Positions 15,053 through 23,909 of a stretch of DNA of 64,000 bases are shown piece by piece (within the stretch, counting starts at the first letter, position 1; every line of letters starts with the position of its first letter). The translations under genes and the position numbers were made by a program. The DNA comes from Acidobacteriaceae bacterium UBA1307 (lineage in GTDB: Bacteria; Acidobacteriota; Terriglobia; Terriglobales; Acidobacteriaceae), in NCBI GenBank assembly GCA_002307235.1, contig DBTV01000011.1, positions 46,381 through 110,380 of the forward strand, read 5' to 3'. The notes beneath the pieces were generated by a model that ran no database searches, was not told the DNA's origin, and worked only from the letters and a program-made list of their open reading frames with translations.

Positions 15053-16554
15053 TGCGCATTTCCTTTCTGCACGGAGTCTGGAATCGACGCGAAGAACGTC
15101 GTCCCCTCCTGCTCATCACTGGTCACCCAAACAAAGCCGCCATGCAGCAGTGCCACGCGCTTGGCGACCGAAAGCCCGATTCCCGTTCCCGAGGCGCGGT
15201 TGGCCAGAGCCCCCGACCGATAATAGCGGTCGAAGATCCGTTCGCGGTCGGCCATGGGAATCTCTGGTCCAAAACTGTGTACGGACAGGATAACCTCTCG
15301 CTTGGCCCTCTCGGCCCGGATGGTGATTGTCGTCCCGTAGATTGAGTATTTACAGGCGTTGTCAATGTACTGCGTCAGCAGCATCATGATCAACTGCCGG
15401 TCGCAGTGCATCACCATCTCATCGTCGTCGAGCACGACGGCGGTCTTCATGCTGGCCAGCCGCTCATGCACGCCAGCCATCGCCTCTTCAATCAGCGCGC
15501 CGACGCCGACCGGCGAAGCGTTGATGCGCACCTCGCTGCCATCGAGCCGCGCCGTCGTCAGCAGGCGCGTCGTCAACTCGTTCAGCACGCTGGTCTGCTC
15601 ATCGATCAGACTCACCAGATCGGCCTGCCCCACGGAGAGCTTGCCCATCTCGGCCAACCCGGTCGAGGCCGCGCGAATCGCCGTCAGCGGCGTCTTGTAG
15701 GCGTGCGCCAGGCTGTCGAGCACGGTCGCGCGCAACTGCTCGGTTCGCCGCTCGGTCTCGATGCGGCTCTCGTTGGCAAAGGCCCGGTAGCGGTCGAAGG
15801 TCATTGCCAGCAGCGAGGCAATGGCGTTGTTGGTCATCGGGCTGGTTTCGCCGCGCACCACAAAGCTGCCTACGGGCACGGCACCGAGCCGCACCACGCG
15901 CCGGCCCATTCCCGTCTCCTCGTCATCGTCGCTGGTCTCGAAGTAATAGACGTTCTGCGCCATCTCCTGCGGGTCCACATTCCAGTAGCCGGCCTGATAG
16001 ACCTTGTGCAGATCGGCGTCGAAGACCGCCACGGCCTCGACGGCAAAGATGTCGTGGATCAGATCGGCAAGCTGCATGCCGGGCTCGACGTGCAGATTCA
16101 ACTGCAGGGTCTGGCGGGTGAACTCGTAAAGATCGCGCATCTGCTCGCCACGCAACTCGATCTCATGCGCATTCTCTCCTACCCGCGCCGAAAGCCGGCT
16201 GATGGTCAAGGCCACCAGCACAAACGAGGCCAGCGTGATGATGTAGACCGGGTCGGCGGCCAGCTTCAGCTCCGGCTGGCGGCTGATGAAGATGCAGTGC
16301 ACCACCACCGCCGACAGCGAAACCGCCAGCGCCTGCCAGAAACCGCACCACAGCGCCGTCGGCACCACGATCAGCATATACAGCAGAAAGGCCACCGGCA
16401 TCAGCCAGCCCAGCCAATGAGCCAAGCTCGCGACCAGAATCACCGCCAGAATGCCCAGCGTGCACTCGAGCGAAAACAGCAAGATCTTCATTCCCGACTT
16501 GTATCGAACCCGACTTTGAATCGCGTTTTGAACCGGCGTGTACGCGGCAGACAA
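15049..16554 (-). CDS. KdpD-like membrane sensor histidine kinase
   Basis: A 501-residue inner-membrane kinase. Residues about 25-125 form four closely spaced transmembrane helices of the KdpD/DUF4118 type. A cytosolic GAF-like segment (about 140-260) follows. The phospho-acceptor is His284 in DSLAHAYKTPLTAIR. The ATPase domain has YIDNACKYS and RASGTGIGLSVAKRV. The N-terminal KdpD sensor and universal-stress domains are absent, so it is a short form. An alternative start is the Met at residue 22. It is cotranscribed with the regulator and transcribed away from the AT-rich control region and porin. Confidence 0.88.
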   Translation of the reverse strand: MSAAYTPVQNAIQSRVRYKSGMKILLFSLECTLGILAVILVASLAHWLGWLMPVAFLLYMLIVVPTALWCGFWQALAVSLSAVVVHCIFISRQPELKLAADPVYIITLASFVLVALTISRLSARVGENAHEIELRGEQMRDLYEFTRQTLQLNLHVEPGMQLADLIHDIFAVEAVAVFDADLHKVYQAGYWNVDPQEMAQNVYYFETSDDDEETGMGRRVVRLGAVPVGSFVVRGETSPMTNNAIASLLAMTFDRYRAFANESRIETERRTEQLRATVLDSLAHAYKTPLTAIRAASTGLAEMGKLSVGQADLVSLIDEQTSVLNELTTRLLTTARLDGSEVRINASPVGVGALIEEAMAGVHERLASMKTAVVLDDDEMVMHCDRQLIMMLLTQYIDNACKYSIYGTTITIRAERAKREVILSVHSFGPEIPMADRERIFDRYYRSGALANRASGTGIGLSVAKRVALLHGGFVWVTSDEQEGTTFFASIPDSVQKGNAQ

Positions 16555-16750
16555 GATTGCTCCTCTCGATATTCTTCATATTTTTGCATGCCGGGGCGGA
16601 AAAGCATGCGCGATTCTGTGTGACAGGCTGAAACCCTCTGGCTCTGAACTTAAACATACCGCGATAAATCGAACTGCCTTTTTGATCAATCCATAATCAG
16701 ATGATCACTTTCTTATCTTCTCCTTACTACTTACTTATGTTTGCCTGATA

Positions 16751-16768
16751 CTTATATAAACCTTATAT
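16751..16768 (+). promoter_or_regulatory. Direct repeat resembling an OmpR/PhoB-type operator
   Basis: CTTATAT occurs twice with 11-bp periodicity (CTTATATAAACCTTATAT), one helical turn apart, as expected for dimers of OmpR-family regulators. It lies upstream of the operon encoding such a regulator. Confidence 0.4.
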
Positions 16769-16878
16769 CACCATCGAGAGAAAAAATGTGAAGTCTATTT
16801 TGTATATCGTTCTAAATAAACAGAATACATTTGCGATAAAAAGATAGATTCTGTTCCACAAAAAAACTTTTACATCTT

Positions 16879-16893
16879 CATAAGTTCCTTATG
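16879..16893. promoter_or_regulatory. Perfect palindrome in the control region
   Basis: CATAAG-TTC-CTTATG. Further half-sites lie at 16734-16739 (CTTATG) and 16904-16909 (CATAAG). It may be an operator of the porin or the kinase operon. Confidence 0.4.
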
Positions 16894-17094
16894 GACCATT
16901 TCGCATAAGTAGTAATAATTCATGCAGCAGACAGATCGAACAATGGGTACCCTGAAACAAGTCGGGCCTACTTATTTGTTCTTTGACCAGCAGGCGAAGT
17001 CGCAGAACGTGTCGCGAAGGCATGGTTGCATATTCTGCAAGCATGCTCTGACCTGTACGCGGAACAGACGTCACTCTCGGGAGGATTCTTGTCG

Positions 17095-18315
17095 ATGCAT
17101 AAGAAATGGAATCACTTAAACAGAATTTTTGCCGCAGCAGCCTTTGGAACTGCACTCGTGGCACAGGCACAGACGCCCTCGGCTCCGGCAACGCCGGAGG
17201 CAGCTCCGGCGGCTCCCGCAGCGCCCACATGGAGCGTGGGCCCGCTCGACATCAGCGGCTTTATCGACGCCTATTACAGCTATAACGCCAACACACCCAG
17301 CAATCAGTCGGCCGCGGGAAGATATAACCAGCTTTATAACTTCAATGACCAGACCAACCAGTTTGCGCTGAATGCCGCCAAGCTGACCCTGAGCCACGAC
17401 CCGGACCCGGTGGGCGTTCATATCGATTTTCTCTATGGCCGCACCGATGTACAGATGAATGGCACGTCGAGCTCCGACAACAGCTCAACCAAATACATTG
17501 AGCAGGCTTTTATCAGCTTGAAGCCGCCCAAGGCGAAGGGTTTCGAGGCGGACCTGGGCAAATTTACGACCTCGGCTGGCGCGGAAGTTGTTGAGACAAA
17601 AGATAATTGGAACTATTCCCGCTCACTGCTCTACGCACACGCCGTTCCCTATGCGCACATCGGCCTGCGCACCTCGTTGCCGGTCTCGAAGACCGAGACC
17701 CTCGGTTTTCAACTCGTCAACGGACTGACGACTACGACCAAAAACAATGGTGGCGTCACGGTTGGGCTGACCAGCGCCTACGTCAAGCCGAAGTACACCT
17801 GGAATGCGAACTACTATGTGGGCCCGCAGAATTTTGGCACGCAGAGAGGCTATGAAAATCTCTTCGATACGACCCTGCTACTAACTCCGAGCGCTAAGTT
17901 CAACGCCTATATTAACTATGATTACGGCCAGAACCGAGACCACACGTACACGTCGGGGGGCACGACCTTGGGCGATACGGTGCTGAACCACTGGCAGGGC
18001 GCGGCGCTGGCCTTGCGCGAGCAGGTCACCGCGCAGGACGCACTCGCCGGACGCTACGAGTTCTACTACGACCCGCAGGGCTTTACAACCGCAAGCGCCA
18101 GCCAGGCCAGCAAAGGCGTTACACATCGCCAGCAGTTTCAAGAATATACGCTGACCTACGAGCACAAGTGGGTAGAAGGGCTGCTGGCCCGCATCGAGTA
18201 TCGGCGCGACTGGACGAACTTCAACTACTTCACCAAGGGCGACAACGACGCGGTGGCCAAAGCGCAGTCCACATTGACCGCGGGCTTTGTTGCCTTCTTC
18301 GGTCCCAAGCGTTAA
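17095..18315 (+). CDS. Outer-membrane beta-barrel porin (OmpL-like, BBP2 type)
   Basis: A 406-residue exported barrel protein. The ATG follows GGGAGGA, and the signal peptide MHKKWNHLNRIFAAAAFGTALVAQA is followed by a Pro/Ala-rich spacer. The barrel starts DISGFIDAYYSYNANTP and alternates aromatic and polar residues throughout, with strands such as LTLSHDPDPVGVHIDFLYG and LARIEYRRDW. The C-terminus is FVAFFGPKR. The pattern fits the putative beta-barrel porin-2 family. It probably passes small solutes across the outer membrane. It is followed by an amino-acid-type permease, so a shared nutrient route is possible. Confidence 0.8.
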   Translation: MHKKWNHLNRIFAAAAFGTALVAQAQTPSAPATPEAAPAAPAAPTWSVGPLDISGFIDAYYSYNANTPSNQSAAGRYNQLYNFNDQTNQFALNAAKLTLSHDPDPVGVHIDFLYGRTDVQMNGTSSSDNSSTKYIEQAFISLKPPKAKGFEADLGKFTTSAGAEVVETKDNWNYSRSLLYAHAVPYAHIGLRTSLPVSKTETLGFQLVNGLTTTTKNNGGVTVGLTSAYVKPKYTWNANYYVGPQNFGTQRGYENLFDTTLLLTPSAKFNAYINYDYGQNRDHTYTSGGTTLGDTVLNHWQGAALALREQVTAQDALAGRYEFYYDPQGFTTASASQASKGVTHRQQFQEYTLTYEHKWVEGLLARIEYRRDWTNFNYFTKGDNDAVAKAQSTLTAGFVAFFGPKR

Positions 18316-18341
18316 TCGCTTTTAAAAATCAACACTATGTG

Positions 18342-18378
18342 GGTGCTTTCTGCTGGGAGAGCACCTATTTTATTTTTA
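18342..18378 (+). terminator. Terminator after the porin gene
   Basis: GGTGCT pairs with AGCACC across a 12-nt loop, followed by TATTTTATTTTT. A short stem but a good T-rich tail. Confidence 0.6.
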
Positions 18379-18571
18379 TAAATTCCATCTATCTTTTGCA
18401 TAAAAAAACAGGCTCATCCTTATTGGTTCTTCATGCACTTGCAACTAGTTTCAACTTATAGAATCCTGCGGCATGGCAATCTTGTTCGAACGCGCGTGCA
18501 TGCTGCCGCATGAAGCGGCTGCGTTTTTTTGAGAAGCGGAGATACAGAAAGCTAACTTAAGGAGAATGGTC

Positions 18572-20344
18572 ATGGCAGAAAGCAATGCACCTCAAATGCA
18601 GGCGACGCTCGGAGTGACCGGGCTAACCAGCAATGCAATGGCTCTGATCGCACCGGGAGCTTTTCTCTGGCTCACCTTCTATCTGCAATCGACCACCGGC
18701 ACCACGGCACCGTCGATGTGGATCGGCATTCTGGCGGCATTGGTGCTTTGCCTGGCCACGGCCGTGGCCTACGCCGAAATTTCTAAGCTCTATCCAGGCA
18801 CCGGCTCCAGCTACTACTATGCCGAGCAGGCGATGTTGAGCACGGAAAAGGCCTATAAATACGCCCGCGTGGCCAAGTTCATCGTCGGCTGGGGCTCGCA
18901 TCTCTACTACTGGGTTTATCCGGGCGTGATGGTGGCCACCACGGGCATCTTCGTCGGCTATGTGGTCGGCTTTCTGAACCCGAGCTTCATCGCCGGTTCC
19001 AACCCCGGGCCGGTCTTCATGGCGCTGGTTGCGATTGTCTTCTCGTTCTTTGTGGCATGGATTGCGCAGAAGGGCGCGGGCGCTTCGACGGCGGTGAATC
19101 TGGCGATCAACGTGGTGCAGATCTCGGCGCTGGTGGTCTTCAGCGTGCTGGCTCTCGGCTACCGGGCCAATCATCCGGCGGGCTCGCCGGCCTTCATCTA
19201 CGATAGCCAGACGCAATCGACCTACACGTACGAGTTTGCTACCAGTCCCAAGGACAGCTCGATTCTGCGCGACACCACGGGCGCACCGCTGCCCAAGCTG
19301 GACGCGGCGGGCAAGCCGGTTCCCTTCAAGGTGGCGTACCCGGAGCACGATGCCAACGGGGCCTTTTTGACGCACCCGAACGCGGCCTCGGTCGTGAGCG
19401 TACACAACTTCAGTTGGATGATGATTCAGGCCACGGTGGCCATTCTGATTCTGGTCGGCTTCGAGTCGGTGACCTCGATGGGTGGCGAGGCCAAGAATCC
19501 GACCAAGCATATTCCCATCGCGGTCATCGCTTCGCTGCTGATTCAGGGGCTGATCTGCTATCTGTTTGAATACTTCGCGGCCAATTACTTTTTAAATACA
19601 GGCTATTCGATGGCCAACGCCGCGACCTCGGCGGCGCCGGTCGGCGACATGATGATCATTGTCGGTGATGCGTTGCTTGGCCAGGGACACGGCAAATACT
19701 TCATGCTGGCCGAGGCCTTCACGGTCTTTCTGGCACTGATCGGCACCACGCTGAGCTGCATGAACACGGGCGCACGCGTGACCTATGCAATGGGCAAGGA
19801 CGAAGAAGCTCCTTCGCACTTCGGCGTACTCGACTCGCGCACACTGACGCCGCGCCGCGCTATCTGGACGCTGGCACTGATCTCTTCCGTCATCGGTGTC
19901 GTTGCGGTTTCGGTGGCCTTCGGTGACGCCGGCGCGCCGACCGATGCCACCATCGCCTCGCTGCCGCATGGCATTCTGTCGAGCTTCGGCTACACGACGC
20001 ATGACAGAATGGCCGCGCTGCCCAACACGCTGCTGATGGTCACGCTGACCTCGAACTTCGGCACCTTCATCCTGTATGCACTGAGCTGCTTCCTGTGCAT
20101 TGTGGCCTACTTCAAGCGGCCGGACTTCAGCCTGATCCGTCACCTGCTGATTCCCGGTTTCGGTCTGCTGGCCAACCTGGCCTGCATGGCCTTCTACATC
20201 ATCGCTCCGGCCTTCGGGCTGGGCACAACCAAGGAGCCGCTGCTGGCGCTGCTGATTGCCGGACTCTGGGGCGCTTATGGCGCCATCTACTTCCTGAAGA
20301 CCTCGCACACCAAGGGCAAGGCGATTCTGGTCGGGGCCAAGTAA
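18572..20344 (+). CDS. APC-superfamily amino acid permease
   Basis: A 590-residue inner-membrane transporter with about twelve hydrophobic helices. The first helix region LTSNAMALIAPGAFLWLTFY and later GFESVTSMGGEAKNP (helix 6/7 region) are typical of the APC family, which imports amino acids or polyamines by cation symport or exchange. An extra hydrophilic loop at about residues 205-275 is larger than usual. I choose the second of two ATGs: AAGGAG sits 7 bases before 18572, whereas the first ATG overlaps it. Substrate is unknown. It lies downstream of a porin. Confidence 0.88.
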   Translation: MAESNAPQMQATLGVTGLTSNAMALIAPGAFLWLTFYLQSTTGTTAPSMWIGILAALVLCLATAVAYAEISKLYPGTGSSYYYAEQAMLSTEKAYKYARVAKFIVGWGSHLYYWVYPGVMVATTGIFVGYVVGFLNPSFIAGSNPGPVFMALVAIVFSFFVAWIAQKGAGASTAVNLAINVVQISALVVFSVLALGYRANHPAGSPAFIYDSQTQSTYTYEFATSPKDSSILRDTTGAPLPKLDAAGKPVPFKVAYPEHDANGAFLTHPNAASVVSVHNFSWMMIQATVAILILVGFESVTSMGGEAKNPTKHIPIAVIASLLIQGLICYLFEYFAANYFLNTGYSMANAATSAAPVGDMMIIVGDALLGQGHGKYFMLAEAFTVFLALIGTTLSCMNTGARVTYAMGKDEEAPSHFGVLDSRTLTPRRAIWTLALISSVIGVVAVSVAFGDAGAPTDATIASLPHGILSSFGYTTHDRMAALPNTLLMVTLTSNFGTFILYALSCFLCIVAYFKRPDFSLIRHLLIPGFGLLANLACMAFYIIAPAFGLGTTKEPLLALLIAGLWGAYGAIYFLKTSHTKGKAILVGAK

Positions 20345-20369
20345 CCGAGGCATCGCGAAACACTGCGCA

Positions 20370-20396
20370 GGGTGGTTCCACGGGCTGGAACCACCC
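20370..20396 (+). terminator. Hairpin after the APC permease
   Basis: A 10-bp perfect stem GGGTGGTTCC/GGAACCACCC with a 7-nt loop. The T-tract is weak and distant. Confidence 0.65.
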
Positions 20397-20482
20397 ATTC
20401 GCTATTTTCCTCTTCCTGTTTCACAATCAATGCAGCCGGGACTCGCGTGACAGTCTCGCTCCACCATCAAGGCTACGGCACG

Positions 20483-21289
20483 ATGCTCGATATTCAATTC
20501 GGTCAGGCAAGCGATTTCGGCAAGGTGCGCACGAACAACGAGGACGCATGCGGCTCGTTTGTGCCGCAGTCGCGCAGCCAGGGTCGTTCGCATGGCTTTC
20601 TGTTCGTGGTTGCCGACGGCGTGGGAGGTTATGACTTCGGTGAAGTCGCCTCGGCCACGGCGGTGCGCACACTGGTCGAAGAGTTTTCAAAGGCCTCGCC
20701 CGGCGCCATGCTGCCCAGCCTGATGCCGCGGCTTGTGCAGGAGGCGAATGCCGCCGTGCATGACTGCGCGCTGCAGCCCGAATATCGCGGCAAGAAGATC
20801 GCAACCACGCTCGTGGCCTGCGCGCTGCGCTACGATCAGGCGGTCATCGCGCACGTGGGAGATTCGCGCTGCTATCTGATCCGCAACGGACAGGTACGCC
20901 AGCTTACGCAAGATCACTCGCTGGTCAACGAACAGCACAAGCTGGGATTGATCTCGAGCGAAGAGATGGCCAGTTCCGAAGCGCGTCACGTGCTGGTTCG
21001 CTCGGTTGGCCCCGAGATGTTCGTCTCCGCCGACATCGCGACGCACACCATTCAGCCGGACGACATCTTTGTGCTGTGCAGCGATGGCCTGCACAACGAG
21101 ATGCCCGCGGACGAGATGGCGCGCATCGTTACTCAGCACAAACCGATGGAGGAGGTCGCGCGCGAGCTGGTGGCCCGCGCCGTTGAAATCGATGGCGGCG
21201 ACAACACCACCGCGCAGGTGATCCGGGTGCGCGCCGTCGAACAGGTCGGCATGTATCGCGGCCGTCCTTACCGGCTTTCTTCGCTGTAA
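20483..21289 (+). CDS. PP2C-type Ser/Thr protein phosphatase
   Basis: A 268-residue cytosolic metal-dependent phosphatase of the Stp/PrpC kind. Motifs in order: DFGKVRTNNEDA, VVADGVGGYDFGEVAS (metal-binding Asp and Gly), AHVGDSRCYLIRNG, LTQDHSLVNE, CSDGLHNEM and DGGDNTTAQVI. All metal-coordinating aspartates are present. The ATG at 20483 gives a normal family start; a GTG at 20447 is an alternative. A Ser/Thr kinase follows 79 bases downstream on the same strand, so the two probably act as antagonists. Confidence 0.92.
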   Translation: MLDIQFGQASDFGKVRTNNEDACGSFVPQSRSQGRSHGFLFVVADGVGGYDFGEVASATAVRTLVEEFSKASPGAMLPSLMPRLVQEANAAVHDCALQPEYRGKKIATTLVACALRYDQAVIAHVGDSRCYLIRNGQVRQLTQDHSLVNEQHKLGLISSEEMASSEARHVLVRSVGPEMFVSADIATHTIQPDDIFVLCSDGLHNEMPADEMARIVTQHKPMEEVARELVARAVEIDGGDNTTAQVIRVRAVEQVGMYRGRPYRLSSL

Positions 21290-21368
21290 ATCACCGCGAA
21301 ATCTTTAGAAATTGCTTCACATTTTCCATTTAAAGTAGGGACATCTTCCTCTGGAGCGTGATTGTCGC

Positions 21369-22352
21369 ATGGGCTTGCACGATACCCTCGAAGCTGGTTC
21401 TGTTCTCGACTTCTATCGCATCGACGAGCAGATTGCGCGCAGTGGCATGGCCACGATCTATCGCGCCACCGACACGCGCGATGGCCGCACCGTCGGCCTG
21501 AAGATTCCCCACCCCGACATGGAGGCCGATCCGATTCTCTTCGACCGCTTCGAGCGCGAGGCGGCGATCGGCGAAAAGCTGAATCATCCGGGCGTCATGC
21601 GCGTCTATGGGGGCGAAAAACGTTCCCGCGTTTACATGGTGATGGAGTGGTGTCCGGGGCGGCTGCTGCGCACGATTCTCGACGAGGAACGCATCAGCGA
21701 AGAACGCGCCCTGCACATCGCCACCCGCGTGCTTGAGGCGCTCGATACCATTCACTCGACCGGCGTCGTGCATCGCGACCTGAAGCCGGAAAACATCATG
21801 GTCGATGAGGCGAACGGCGATGCGATCAAGCTGATCGACTTCGGCATAGCAGGAGACGCGGCCGCGCGCCGGTTGACCTATGCCAACTTTACCGCGACGC
21901 TTGGCACGCCGAATTACATTGCGCCCGAGCAGGTCAAGGGCAAGCGCGGCGACGGTCGCACCGACATTTATTCGATGGGCGTGATTCTCTATGAGATGCT
22001 CACCGGCAAGCTGCCTTTTTCGGGCTCAACGCCCATGGTGGCCATGAATGATCGTCTTTTGAATCATCCCCTGCCGCCCACCATCGCCAATCCCGCGCTC
22101 TCGCCGCAGTTGCAGGAGGTTCTCTATCGCGCGCTCGAACGCGACCCCAAGAACCGCTACCCGAAGGCGAGTGAGTTTCAGCACGACCTTGAGCATCTCG
22201 ACCAGGTCGGCGTCGATCCTGATCGCATCGAGTTACGCGACTGGCAAAAGCGCAAGTCGCAGCTCACGCGCAAGATTCTTTACTATGGCGGGCTGGCGAT
22301 GATTCCGGTGGTTGTTCTGCTGCTGATGATTCTGGCTGCGCATCATCGCTAA
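21369..22352 (+). CDS. Hanks-type Ser/Thr protein kinase with C-terminal membrane anchor
   Basis: A 327-residue kinase. The glycine loop is degenerate (ARSGMATIYRA), but the ATP lysine is in TVGLKIPHP. The catalytic loop is VVHRDLKPENIMVD, the metal-binding DFG is in LIDFGIAGD, and the APE-like motif is YIAPEQVKG. The C-terminus is a single transmembrane helix (YYGGLAMIPVVVLLLMILAA) ending in AHHR, leaving no extracytoplasmic sensor domain such as PASTA. It follows the PP2C gene. Substrates are unknown. Confidence 0.92.
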   Translation: MGLHDTLEAGSVLDFYRIDEQIARSGMATIYRATDTRDGRTVGLKIPHPDMEADPILFDRFEREAAIGEKLNHPGVMRVYGGEKRSRVYMVMEWCPGRLLRTILDEERISEERALHIATRVLEALDTIHSTGVVHRDLKPENIMVDEANGDAIKLIDFGIAGDAAARRLTYANFTATLGTPNYIAPEQVKGKRGDGRTDIYSMGVILYEMLTGKLPFSGSTPMVAMNDRLLNHPLPPTIANPALSPQLQEVLYRALERDPKNRYPKASEFQHDLEHLDQVGVDPDRIELRDWQKRKSQLTRKILYYGGLAMIPVVVLLLMILAAHHR

Positions 22353-22361
22353 GGGGGCAAC

Positions 22362-23909
22362 TCAGCCGAGCCGTAGCGCGGCGGGTTTGCCGACGGGTTC
22401 AATGCAATTGCGGCCATGCGTCTTGGCAGAATAGAGTTCCTGATCGGCGCGCTCCAGCATCTGCTGCCAGTGTTCGTCGCTGTTGGGCAGATGTTCTGCC
22501 ACTCCAACGCTGATGGTAACGCGCAGAATTTCACCGTTGAACTCGATCTGAGCATGCTCGGTGGCGCGGCGAATGCGTTCGGCCACGTCCAGAGCCTGCG
22601 CAAGCTCGATTCCGGGCAGAAAGACCGCAAACTCGTCACCGCCATACCGGCATAGAAGGTCCTTCGTGCGCAGGCCACGGCCAATTTGCGCGGCCACGGC
22701 ATGCAGAACAAGATCACCGGCGCGATGCCCCAGCCGGTCATTGATCTGCTTGAAGTGGTCGATGTCAATCAGCAGCAGGCTGAAGGGCTCGTCGAGCGCG
22801 CGCAGGTCCTGTTCCATGGCTGCAACCAGCGCGCGGCGATTCGCGACGCCGGTGAGCGGATCGGTCTCTGCCTGTATTTGCAGGTTTTCAACCATGTGTA
22901 CCTGATCGGTGATGTCGGCCAGAATCATGGCCCATCCATACTGGTAGCGGTCCTGCATCAGGGCGAAGACGCTCACGTCAAAGTGCCGCTCCTCATGGTG
23001 AACCTGGATGGAAACATCCTTGCTGGTTCCCTGCGCGCGAAAGGCCTTGCCGATTGCCGGTATCTGCGCAAAGACGCTATCGACATCCGTGCCCAGTCGC
23101 GTTGCATCGAGCATCGGCAATAGCGTGCCGGCGGCGGTATTGAAGTCCACCAGACGATAGTGCAGGTTCGTGACCAGTACGGCATCGCGCATGTTTTTGA
23201 AGACCATGGCGCGCGCCATCGGCATCAGGTCAAACAGCTCCAGACGAAAAACAACGTAGTAGCTGACAAAGCCGCTCATGCTGATGACCAGGGGCGCAAT
23301 GTCGAGCCCCCACGGACTCCAGCCGCAGAGATAGACCAGATAGGCAAGCAGCGGAAAGGTCGATGCGATGCCCATCAGGATGGCCTGCCAACGCAGGAGC
23401 GCGGGCAGCGTGCGATATTTCCAGAAATAGACCGTATTGCCGTAGAAGAGGGCCCCAAACAGGTAGGCCAGATTCAGAAGGGCAATCGGCCCGCGTTGCA
23501 CGGTCACAATCCAGAAAGGATCGTGCAGGACAAAGGTGATGGACGTGTCGTAGAGGTTGTAGAGGTTCGTCCATTGCCCCACCAGCGTGAGCACGGGGAT
23601 GATCAACAGGAGCAGAATCGGGCTGCGCCGGCCCGCATGGCGATGCGCAAGAATGATCCAGAGAGCGGGAATCCAGGGAATGCCGAGGTACTCGACATGC
23701 AGCCAGAACATGGCCTGTGGCAGCGAGGTCTGCGCCAGCTCCTGCGCCGAGCCAAAGCAATAGGCCGAAACCGAAAGCATCAGCAAGGCAAGAATGTGCG
23801 CCTCGTGCGAGTGCGCACGCCTTCGCCAGGCAACCATCGCCATCAGAAAGATGACACAGGCAACGCCCGAAAGGAACAAGCGAACGAGAACAACAAGACT
23901 AATTGCCAT
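22362..23909 (-). CDS. Membrane diguanylate cyclase (7TM sensor, PAS, GGDEF)
   Basis: A 515-residue signalling enzyme that makes cyclic di-GMP from two GTP. Residues about 1-215 form seven transmembrane helices of the histidine-kinase-7TM sensor type. A PAS-like region (about 225-340) follows, then the GGDEF domain (about 350-505). The active-site motif is intact, CRYGGDEFAVFLPG, and an RTKD sequence five residues upstream fits the product-inhibition I-site (RxxD). DIDHFKQINDRLGH carries the metal site. It is convergent with the Ser/Thr kinase, only 9 bases apart. The signal sensed is unknown. Confidence 0.92.
   Translation of the reverse strand: MAISLVVLVRLFLSGVACVIFLMAMVAWRRRAHSHEAHILALLMLSVSAYCFGSAQELAQTSLPQAMFWLHVEYLGIPWIPALWIILAHRHAGRRSPILLLLIIPVLTLVGQWTNLYNLYDTSITFVLHDPFWIVTVQRGPIALLNLAYLFGALFYGNTVYFWKYRTLPALLRWQAILMGIASTFPLLAYLVYLCGWSPWGLDIAPLVISMSGFVSYYVVFRLELFDLMPMARAMVFKNMRDAVLVTNLHYRLVDFNTAAGTLLPMLDATRLGTDVDSVFAQIPAIGKAFRAQGTSKDVSIQVHHEERHFDVSVFALMQDRYQYGWAMILADITDQVHMVENLQIQAETDPLTGVANRRALVAAMEQDLRALDEPFSLLLIDIDHFKQINDRLGHRAGDLVLHAVAAQIGRGLRTKDLLCRYGGDEFAVFLPGIELAQALDVAERIRRATEHAQIEFNGEILRVTISVGVAEHLPNSDEHWQQMLERADQELYSAKTHGRNCIEPVGKPAALRLG

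Larger units (their letters stand above)
16555..17094. other. AT-rich control region between the sensor-kinase and porin genes
   Basis: About 540 bases with no gene. The stretch 16660-16920 is strikingly AT-rich against its GC-rich neighbours. It carries the CTTATAT direct repeats and CATAAG/CTTATG palindromes listed separately and must hold the divergent promoters. Exact promoter positions cannot be fixed. Confidence 0.6.

Noticed and set aside
15406..16623. A 405-codon open frame on the plus strand.
   Set aside because: It is antisense to the sensor kinase and rich in His, Gln and Arg, the usual mirror of a GC-rich coding strand.
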